A stretch of DNA of 64,000 nucleotides from JADLHS01 sp020848635 (GTDB lineage Bacteria; Verrucomicrobiota; Verrucomicrobiia; Limisphaerales; JADLHS01), in assembly GCA_037044975.1 (NCBI GenBank), contig JBAOIL010000015.1:372001-436000 (forward strand). The letters run 5' to 3'. Shown here piece by piece: positions 58,480-64,000 of the stretch. Every line of letters begins with the position of its first letter. Position 1 is the stretch's first letter. The notes below the pieces were generated by a model that ran no database searches, was not told the DNA's origin, and saw only the letters and a program-made list of their open reading frames with translations. The translations under genes were made by a program, and so were the position numbers.

Positions 58480-59157
58480 TCACGGCTTCGGTGGCGGTTT
58501 GAGCCGGTGGTATTCGTCGCGGAAACGCGCGCTGCTGAAGGGCCATTGTTCCGGTGTTTTTGCCAAACCCGCTTTCACCGGATTCGATTCGATGTAGTGG
58601 ACCACTTTCCGGTAATGCGCTTCATCCCGAATATAGCGATCCCAATAGTCGTCCTGCCACAGCTTGCCGCGTCGCCCCAGAACGCGATTGATGTGGCGCG
58701 CAGTGAAACCCTTCCAGCCCTGCAACAGTCCGACCATGGGTTTCTGCCAGATTTCCACGAGCAGATGGACGTGGTTGGGCATCACGGCCCAGGCGAGCAG
58801 GCGGTAATCTTGTCCATCGAAATGAAGCCAGTTCTCTTCGACTGCGGCTGCGGCGCGCGGGTCACGCAGTTCGCAGTTGCCAAGACCGCGGTCGAGGTAA
58901 TCTTCTATTTTCGTCCGGCGTTTCAACTCGGCTTTGATGTCGAGCAACGCGGCCCACTCGTGCCGGAGGCTGGCGGGCATGGCATCGTCGAGACGGTAGT
59001 TGAGCATCTGGATGACGCCCGGCAGGTCGAAGTGCGGGAGGTAGCCGCGCGAATGCCAACCGCGAAAGCCGAGCTTGGCGGCCTCGGGATCCGGCGGAGT
59101 GTGCCATTGGCGCTTTTCACGAATGGTCTCGAAGACGTTGGGGCGAATCGAGCGCAT
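58480..59157 (-). CDS. REP-associated tyrosine transposase (RAYT, Y1_Tnp/IS200-like)
   Basis: 225 residues from the ATG at 59157; the frame stays open upstream to 59280 but through a REP palindrome. HUH-type single-stranded DNA nuclease: the HUH motif is in LAWAVMPNHVHLLVEI (His 129 and His 131), and the catalytic Tyr is Tyr 188 in VVHYIESNPVKAGL. In between is FTARHINRVLGRRGKLWQDD, standard in RAYTs. These enzymes cut and join single-stranded REP palindromes and are thought to spread them. The gene is bracketed by REP pairs within 11 bases on one side and 2 on the other, and a related REP lies in the nuclease gene 3 kb away. The N-terminal ~60 residues are an extra helical extension. Confidence 0.92.
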   Translation of the reverse strand: MRSIRPNVFETIREKRQWHTPPDPEAAKLGFRGWHSRGYLPHFDLPGVIQMLNYRLDDAMPASLRHEWAALLDIKAELKRRTKIEDYLDRGLGNCELRDPRAAAAVEENWLHFDGQDYRLLAWAVMPNHVHLLVEIWQKPMVGLLQGWKGFTARHINRVLGRRGKLWQDDYWDRYIRDEAHYRKVVHYIESNPVKAGLAKTPEQWPFSSARFRDEYHRLKPPPKP

Positions 59158-59158
59158 A

Positions 59159-59266
59159 GGAGCGCGGACAGCTTTGTCCGCGCGAAAATGAGAGCAAAGA
59201 GCCGCCGATGAGACAAGCCTCACCGGTCGCGACCAAGAAACTCGCGGACATGGCTGTCCGCGCTCC
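59159..59266. repeat. REP pair upstream of the RAYT gene
   Basis: GCGCGGACA/TGTCCGCGC (59162-59183, perfect 9-base arms, 4-base loop) and CGCGGACA/TGTCCGCG (59243-59262). The outer arms GGAGCGCGGACA (59159-59170) and TGTCCGCGCTCC (59255-59266) match perfectly. The first palindrome abuts the RAYT start codon, so it may also influence its translation. Confidence 0.88.
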
Positions 59267-59298
59267 GATTGCGACGTCACGCCGCAGCCGTGCCAGCC

Positions 59299-60744
59299 TT
59301 ACTCCGCCTTCTTCGCGCCGGCGATCTTGGCCAGCAACTCGTCGCGCTGGGTGGTGTCGCCGGTGCCACAGGAGCCATTGCCATTGCCGTTACCGTCGCC
59401 ATTGTGCGAGTGCGGCTCTTCTTTGCGCGTGAAGGCGGCCTGGGCACCGTTCATCGCGGCCCGCGGACTGTTGATCGCCGCTTTGGCCTCGGCGAGGTGA
59501 CCTTTGCCAATGGTCGCGCCGTTGAAGGCGCGTTTGGTCAACTCGGCCGTTACCGCGTACGGCTTGGGCTTCGCGCCGAAGTTGTATTTGAAATTCTTCC
59601 AGTTGTCGCCGCGTTGATAATTCGTACCGAGCGCACCGCTGGGGTCGTAGCCACAATGGACCATGCAGTTCTCGCAGCGCGGGTCGCGCGCGACGCCGTC
59701 CACCACGCCGTACTTATTCCACTGCACCTTGGTGAGCATTTCCTGGTAACCGTCGTAATGGCCGTCGGTCATCAGGTAGCACGGCGCTTTCCAGCCCTTG
59801 ACGTTGTAAGTTGGGATCGCCCATGCGGTGCAGGTCAACTCGCGTTTGCCGGCGAGGAATTCCTGATAAACCGGGGTGCCGAAGATGGTAAACTTTTCAC
59901 CCCACTCCTGAATCCGCGCAAATTTCTGCCGGGTCATTTTGCGGGTAAGGAAGAAGTCTTCCGGCTGTTTGCCCAGCCGCTTGACCATGTCCTTCCGGGC
60001 GGCGTCGTATTCGTAGCCGGGGGAAATCGTGTGGCCGTCCACGTTGAGCGACGAGAGGAAACCGAACATGTCCTCGAGTTCCTGCACGTCCGTTTCCTTG
60101 TAAACGGTGGTGTTCGTGGCTGTCTGAAAGCCGAGAATCTTTGCCATCTTGATGGCGAGAATGCATTCCTTGAAGACGCCCTCGCGCTCGACGATAAGGT
60201 CGTGGGTGAATTCCAGTCCGTCCACATGAACGTTCCAATACATCCACTGGCTTGGACGAATGACGACTTTCTGGCGCGCGGCGGCGTCCGCCTCGCGGAT
60301 GACTTCGGCTTCCTTCGCGGAGACGAGTTCCTGCTTCAGCAATTCCTGGAGCGTGGGCTCCATGGCCGGCGTATAAACGGCGGTCAGGTAATCCCGCATT
60401 TTCTTCCGCATGAACACCCCATTGGTGCAGATATAAATGATGCGGCCCTGCTTGAGGATGCCGTCCACCAACTCCTCGATCTTCGGATAAATCAGCGGTT
60501 CGCCGCCGCAAATGCTCACCATCGGCGCATCACATTCCTCGGCCACGGCCAGACACTTTTCCAGCGGCACCATGTCCTTGAGGTTGGTGGAGTATTCGCG
60601 AATGCGCCCGCAGCCGGTGCAGGTCAGATTGCAGGTGTGCAGCGGTTCGAGCTGCAAGACCATCGCAAACTTGGGGGTCTTGCGCAGTTTGTGTTTAATG
60701 ATGTGGCCGGCGATTTTCGCCGACAATGCGAACGGGAATCTCAT
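59299..60744 (-). CDS. hpnH: Adenosyl-hopene transferase HpnH (radical SAM)
   Basis: 481 residues from the ATG at 60744 (an upstream open frame to 60933 is basic and overlaps the lipoprotein gene). HpnH joins a 5'-deoxyadenosyl radical to diploptene, the first step in making extended C35 hopanoids. The N-terminus has the usual MRFPFALSAKIAGHIIKHKL, then the radical SAM cluster motif CNLTCTGCGRI (Cx3Cx2C), ICGGEPLIYPKIEE and YICTNGVFMRKKMRDYL. The C-terminal part contains RCENCMVHCGYDPSG, also seen in the family. Relative to short homologues it has a C-terminal extension of about 100 residues with a Gly/Asn repeat (NGDGNGNGNGSCGTG). No squalene-hopene cyclase gene is in this window. Confidence 0.93.
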   Translation of the reverse strand: MRFPFALSAKIAGHIIKHKLRKTPKFAMVLQLEPLHTCNLTCTGCGRIREYSTNLKDMVPLEKCLAVAEECDAPMVSICGGEPLIYPKIEELVDGILKQGRIIYICTNGVFMRKKMRDYLTAVYTPAMEPTLQELLKQELVSAKEAEVIREADAAARQKVVIRPSQWMYWNVHVDGLEFTHDLIVEREGVFKECILAIKMAKILGFQTATNTTVYKETDVQELEDMFGFLSSLNVDGHTISPGYEYDAARKDMVKRLGKQPEDFFLTRKMTRQKFARIQEWGEKFTIFGTPVYQEFLAGKRELTCTAWAIPTYNVKGWKAPCYLMTDGHYDGYQEMLTKVQWNKYGVVDGVARDPRCENCMVHCGYDPSGALGTNYQRGDNWKNFKYNFGAKPKPYAVTAELTKRAFNGATIGKGHLAEAKAAINSPRAAMNGAQAAFTRKEEPHSHNGDGNGNGNGSCGTGDTTQRDELLAKIAGAKKAE

Positions 60745-60748
60745 AAGT

Positions 60749-61003
60749 TTAACGGACGAGCGCGAGCTGTTGGGGAGGCTCTTGGGGCGGACCAACCGGC
60801 CCCATGGGAACCGCCGGGACAGGGAACGCCGGAGGCGGCGGCGGCGGTACGTAAAGCAGACCTTTCCATAACGAGCCGCCGCCCGGGATAAGAAAATCGA
60901 GCGGCGAGACACTCTTGGACGCGTTAACGCCACTACACCCAGCCGTCAAAAGCGACAGGGCCGCGCACCCCAACAATTGAATCGTTTTCCGCTGTAATGT
61001 CAC
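60749..61003 (-). CDS. Small Pro-rich lipoprotein
   Basis: 84 residues from a GTG at 61003. Signal peptide with lipobox (LLGCAALSLLTAGC), then SPLDFLIPGGG and a tail of repeated Pro (YVPPPPPPAFPVPAVP). A longer open frame to 61384 overlaps the TPR gene on the opposite strand and is rejected. It lies 4 bases upstream of hpnH on the same strand, so they form an operon. Function unknown; it could be an envelope protein linked to hopanoid-rich membranes, but that is speculation from position only. Confidence 0.7.
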   Translation of the reverse strand: MTLQRKTIQLLGCAALSLLTAGCSGVNASKSVSPLDFLIPGGGSLWKGLLYVPPPPPPAFPVPAVPMGPVGPPQEPPQQLALVR

Positions 61004-61030
61004 TGATAGCTCAGTATATGTTGCCCGCGC

Positions 61031-61825
61031 ATGTCCGCAACAGCTAATTCGATGGTTCAGGGGGCCCGCTTGCATCGGGCCATTCTGCTGACCGGCCTGG
61101 CGTTCGCCGCCGGGGGCGGGGGCGTAAATCGCGGTTTCGCCTCCGATGACAACCCCGCCGATCCGCTTCAGTTTCGCACGCACGCCGAACAGAGCCTGGC
61201 CGCCGCCCAAAAGCTTTACGCGGCCGAGCCCACCAACAGCGTTGCAGCCTGGCAGGTGGGGCGGGCGAGCTTCGAGTTGGTGACCGTTCTGGGCGAACCG
61301 AAGGAAATGGAGAAGATCATCAACGAAGGCATCGCGGCTAGCCGGGTGAGTGTGGCCTTGGAGCCAACCGCGGCCGCGGGACATTACTACCTGGCGATCA
61401 CCGTGGGAAAACTGGCGGACCTAAAGCGGAATCTGGCCGCCTACGGCATGGTGAAGGAGGTGGAGCGGGAGTTCCACAAGGCCCGCGAACTGGACGAACA
61501 ATTCTGCTACGCGGGCCCGGATCGCAGCCTGGGGCTGCTTTATCTTGAAGCCCCCGGCTGGCCGCTGAGTGTCGGTAGCCGGAGCAAAGCGCGCAAACAC
61601 TTGGAGCGGGCCGCCGAGCTCGCGCCCGATTTTCCCGAGAACCGGCTCACGCTGGCGGAAGCGTATTTGAAGTGGCACGACAAAAAGCCGCTGGCCCGTG
61701 AACTTGGCGCGTTGGAAACGCTCTGGCCGGTGGCCCACACCAACCTGGCGGGCGCGGATTGGGCGGCGGCGTGGAGTGACTGGCAGCCCCGCTTCGATAG
61801 ACTCCGCGAAAAAGCGCGGCCCTGA
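61031..61825 (+). CDS. Exported TPR-like protein (TatT-like)
   Basis: 264 residues. N-terminal signal-like segment (HRAILLTGLAFAAGGGGVN), then helical repeats: DPLQFRTHAEQSLAAAQKLY, NSVAAWQVGRASFELVTVLG, IAASRVSVALEPTAAAGHYY, FHKARELDEQFCYAGPDRSL and ARKHLERAAELAPDFPENRL. The last repeats are canonical TPRs; the whole resembles TatT-type TPR proteins of TRAP transport systems, but no transporter genes are near, so this is a fold-level call. It is divergent from the lipoprotein/hpnH operon with 27 bases between starts, so their promoters must overlap or lie inside the neighbouring gene. Confidence 0.75.
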   Translation: MSATANSMVQGARLHRAILLTGLAFAAGGGGVNRGFASDDNPADPLQFRTHAEQSLAAAQKLYAAEPTNSVAAWQVGRASFELVTVLGEPKEMEKIINEGIAASRVSVALEPTAAAGHYYLAITVGKLADLKRNLAAYGMVKEVEREFHKARELDEQFCYAGPDRSLGLLYLEAPGWPLSVGSRSKARKHLERAAELAPDFPENRLTLAEAYLKWHDKKPLARELGALETLWPVAHTNLAGADWAAAWSDWQPRFDRLREKARP

Positions 61826-61882
61826 AGTCCAGCCCTCGAGAATCCATTTCTCATCCGCAAGCATTCCCTTTACTTTCTGGCC

Positions 61883-62665
61883 GTGCATCCAATTGCATTC
61901 CACCTCGGACCGCTGACCGTTCACTGGTTCGGCATCTGCATCGCTCTGGCGTTTCTTGCCGGGCTTTGGACCGCCACCCGCCGGGCGCCCCGCGCCGGGA
62001 TTCCCGGCGAGCAGATCGCCGACCTGGTCGTGCCCTGGCTGTTGCTCGGCGGGATTTTGGGAGCGCGAGTCCTCTACATCGCCACCTACTGGCGCGAAAG
62101 CTTTGCCGGCCAACCCTGGTCGGAGCTCTTCATGTTCCAACGCGGCGGTCTGGTTTATTACGGTGGTCTCACCGGCGCGTCGCTGGCCGTCATCCTGTTT
62201 GCGCGCTGGAAGAGAATTCCGCTCTGGAAACTCGCCGATGTGCTCACGCCCAGCATCGCCCTCGGTTCGATGTTCGGGCGCATCGGCTGCCTGATGAACG
62301 GCTGCTGCTTCGGGCGTTCCTGCGAACTGCCATGGGCCATCCGTTTCCCGGACGATCATTCGACCCAGGGACTGCCGGTGCATCCAACCCAAATTTACGA
62401 CGCGCTCCTGAACCTGACGCTTTACCTGGGGCTGGCTTGGCTTTATCGCCGACGAACGTTCGACGGGCAGGTGTTTGCCGTTTACCTGCTGGGTTACGCT
62501 GTCACGCGCTCAATTGTGGAAGCCTTTCGCGGCGACTATAACGATGGGCATCTGCATGGCGGATTCACGCCAGCGCATCTGGTGAGCGTGGCGAGCTTGG
62601 CGGCGGGCATGGTATTATTCCTCGTTCTGCGCCGCCGCAAATCCGCCACCGCTCCGGCCAAATGA
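61883..62665 (+). CDS. lgt: Prolipoprotein diacylglyceryl transferase Lgt
   Basis: 260 residues from a GTG at 61883. An inner-membrane enzyme that transfers diacylglycerol from phosphatidylglycerol to the lipobox Cys. The N-terminus is HPIAFHLGPLTVHWFGICIA, followed by hydrophobic segments and the signature region GSMFGRIGCLMNGCCFGRSC (contains the Lgt motif GRIGCxxNGCCFG). Then HPTQIYDALLNLTLYLGLAW and GYAVTRSIVEAFRGD with the conserved Arg-Glu patch. A full set of about seven membrane segments can be placed. It would process the lipoproteins at 50512 and 60749. Confidence 0.95.
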   Translation: MHPIAFHLGPLTVHWFGICIALAFLAGLWTATRRAPRAGIPGEQIADLVVPWLLLGGILGARVLYIATYWRESFAGQPWSELFMFQRGGLVYYGGLTGASLAVILFARWKRIPLWKLADVLTPSIALGSMFGRIGCLMNGCCFGRSCELPWAIRFPDDHSTQGLPVHPTQIYDALLNLTLYLGLAWLYRRRTFDGQVFAVYLLGYAVTRSIVEAFRGDYNDGHLHGGFTPAHLVSVASLAAGMVLFLVLRRRKSATAPAK

Positions 62666-62680
62666 GATTTCAGTTCACAC

Positions 62681-62820
62681 CCGCGCCCTCGCCCCGGTCC
62701 TCTCCCCCAGGGAGAGGGAGAATTATCGTCAGTCGGTCAGCAAATCGAGCAAGGTTGGAAGTTTCGGAAGACAAACTTGGTCACTCCCACTCCTGGGGGA
62801 GAGGGCCGGGGTGAGCGCGG
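62681..62820. repeat. MITE-like inverted repeat between lgt and miaA
   Basis: Imperfect inverted arms of about 31 bases at 62681-62712 and 62790-62820 share the core CTCTCCCCCAGG / CCTGGGGGAGAG, with a centre of about 77 bases. The left arm also folds on itself (CCTCTCCC/GGGAGAGG, 62699-62717). The core resembles the palindrome inside the restriction-methylase gene (10684-10746). Confidence 0.8.
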
Positions 62821-62838
62821 ACTTTTCACATTCATTCC

Positions 62839-63768
62839 GTGGCCCAACACCCAATCAAACAATCCATCTTCCTCGCCGGCCCGACGGCGGTCGGCAAATC
62901 CGCCGTGGCCCTCGCCCTCGCTGAGAACATTGGTGGCGAAATCATTTCCGTGGACTCGATGCAGGTCTATCGCGGCCTCGACCTCGGCACGGCGAAACCC
63001 TCCGCGGAAGAGCGGACCCGCGTGCCGCATCACTTGATTGATGTGGTGGAACTCAGCGAACCGTTCGATGCAGCCAAATTTGTTGCGCTGGCAAACCAGG
63101 CCGTGGCGGCAATCCACTCGTGCAGTCGCGTGCCAATCTTCTGCGGCGGTACCGGACTTTACTTCAAAGCCTATCTGGAAGGCCTTGGCGAAGCTCCACC
63201 CTCCGACGCCCACCTCCGCGCCGAGTTGGAAGCCACGCCGCTCGCGGAATTGCTCCGCGAGTTGGAGCAACGCGATGCTGTGACATTCGCGAGGATTGAC
63301 CGCCAAAATCCGCGCCGCCTCGTTCGCGCGGTGGAAGTCATCCGGCTGACGGGCAAACCGTTTTCCGAACAGCGCGCCGAGTGGAAGTCCAAAGTCCAAA
63401 GCTCAAGGAAAGAAGTCATTTTTGTGCTAACGAGACAACCTGTCGATCTCCACGCGCGCATCAATCTTCGCGTGGACGAGATGTTCGCGCGCGGTTTAAT
63501 AGTTGAAACTCGGCGGTGCCTCGACCATGGCCTCGCGCAGAACAAAACCGCCATGCAAGCCATCGGTTACCGGCAAGTGGTCGAGCACTTGCGAGGCGAA
63601 CGTTCCTTGTCGGAAACAATTGAGTTGGTGAAAAGCAAAACCCGGCAGTTTGCCAAGCGACAGATGACGTGGTTCCGCAAACAGGCCAATGCGCAGTGGG
63701 TTGAGTTGAAGCCCGGAGATTCGTTGATCGAAGTCCGCCAGCACCTGTCGGAGCTCGGCAGTGGCTGA
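62839..63768 (+). CDS. miaA: tRNA dimethylallyltransferase MiaA
   Basis: 309 residues from a GTG at 62839. It adds the dimethylallyl group to A37 of tRNAs that read UNN codons. Motifs: P-loop IFLAGPTAVGKSAVALALAE, SVDSMQVYRGLDLGTAKPS, VPHHLIDVVELSEPFDAAKF, PIFCGGTGLYFKAYLEGLGE, RIDRQNPRRLVRAVEVIRLT and TRQFAKRQMTWFRKQ. Complete and in one frame. The start lies 18 bases after the right arm of the inverted repeat, so the element forms the promoter/leader region. Confidence 0.96.
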   Translation: MAQHPIKQSIFLAGPTAVGKSAVALALAENIGGEIISVDSMQVYRGLDLGTAKPSAEERTRVPHHLIDVVELSEPFDAAKFVALANQAVAAIHSCSRVPIFCGGTGLYFKAYLEGLGEAPPSDAHLRAELEATPLAELLRELEQRDAVTFARIDRQNPRRLVRAVEVIRLTGKPFSEQRAEWKSKVQSSRKEVIFVLTRQPVDLHARINLRVDEMFARGLIVETRRCLDHGLAQNKTAMQAIGYRQVVEHLRGERSLSETIELVKSKTRQFAKRQMTWFRKQANAQWVELKPGDSLIEVRQHLSELGSG

Positions 63769-63793
63769 AAGCCCAACCGCGCCCCGCGCAGTA

Positions 63794-64000
63794 TCACTTC
63801 GACCGGTCCGGATACTTCGGCTTCTTCACTTGCGGCGGCGGATTCTGACGAATCGTCTTCAGCACTTCAAACACCGCCCGCTCCAATTGCGGATCGCCGC
63901 CACGCGCCATCTCGCCGGGGTTATCCACGACTTCGATGTCGGGATCGACGCCGTAACTTTCGATGATCCACTCGCCGGATTTGTCGTAGATGCCAAAGGT
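63794..64000 (-). CDS. C-terminal fragment of a tricorn/S41-type peptidase
   Basis: 69 residues of the C-terminus, cut by the right edge. The readable end is TFGIYDKSGEWIIESYGVDP, then DIEVVDNPGEMARGGDPQLE, a short helix and the tail KKPKYPDRSK. This is the ending seen in large periplasmic tricorn-like S41 proteases, where PDIxV..P and GxDPQLE are conserved. The catalytic part lies outside the window. It converges on miaA with a 25-base gap and no visible terminator. Confidence 0.75.
   Translation of the reverse strand, partial: TFGIYDKSGEWIIESYGVDPDIEVVDNPGEMARGGDPQLERAVFEVLKTIRQNPPPQVKKPKYPDRSK

Noticed and set aside
1..64000. CRISPR arrays, tRNA and rRNA genes, phage integrase, replication origin
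   Set aside because: I scanned for direct repeats with spacers, for T-loop signatures and for typical gene products and found none that I could support.

Overview
The window reads as a GC-rich chromosome segment of a free-living Verrucomicrobiota bacterium (Limisphaerales/Pedosphaera-like; this is an inference from gene content, since no rRNA or tRNA gene is visible). The arguments are an Akkermansia Amuc_1098-1101-type pilus/secretin operon, PVC-type SGNH/dehydrogenase and cupredoxin-cytochrome c proteins, a chlamydial OmcB-like DUF11 protein, very large Asn/Thr-rich secreted proteins with a shared C-terminal beta domain, pseudopilins with a C-terminal CDGHAEW motif, and hopanoid HpnH.

Layout. 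1-4.0 kb (+): pseudouridine synthase (5' truncated), SH3 protein, folD, a DUF6941-like protein and a membrane protein. 4.0-8.1 kb (-): glgB plus a GH57 glycosidase (alpha-glucan metabolism) and a TfoX-domain protein. 8.2-11.9 kb: palindrome array and a multiply frameshifted Eco57I-like (type IIG) restriction-methylase carrying a palindromic repeat inside its reading frame. 12.3-13.9 kb (+): bacterial expansin. 14.0-17.6 kb (-): beta-solenoid exoprotein and coaE. 17.7-28.6 kb (-): four very large secreted proteins, the last a subtilase, ending at a good intrinsic terminator. 28.7-36.4 kb (-): PilM/N, Amuc_1100-like, Amuc_1099-like, secretin and a stand-alone 5'-3' exonuclease. 36.6-43.9 kb (-): ThuA, cupredoxin/cytochrome c, SGNH/PVC dehydrogenase-like and PQQ-propeller proteins, probably a periplasmic carbohydrate-oxidation set. 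44-45.9 kb (-): trmL, truA, ruvX. 46-49 kb: small hypotheticals and the OmcB-like protein. 49.7-54.9 kb (+): two pseudopilins flanking a zinc-ribbon lipoprotein and a Calx-beta exoprotein. 55.3-59.3 kb: accessory island with a RecB/Cas4-like nuclease + RNase H-like + IS66-like transposase fusion, followed by a RAYT (REP-associated tyrosine transposase) gene bracketed by REP-type palindromes. 59.3-64 kb: hpnH, a lipoprotein, a TPR protein, lgt, miaA and the 3' end of a tricorn/S41-like protease.

Two general features matter to a reader. First, at least ten genes are broken by single-base frameshifts while long neighbours are intact; one break lies exactly at a run of nine C, so much of this is probably sequencing or assembly error rather than decay. 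Second, several palindromic repeat families are scattered through the window, and two copies lie inside coding sequence without introducing stops.

The best candidates for undescribed biology are the nuclease-RNase H-transposase fusion with its REP insertion, the in-frame palindromic elements, the four-gene secreted protein cluster, and the C-terminal domain shared by five otherwise unrelated exoproteins.
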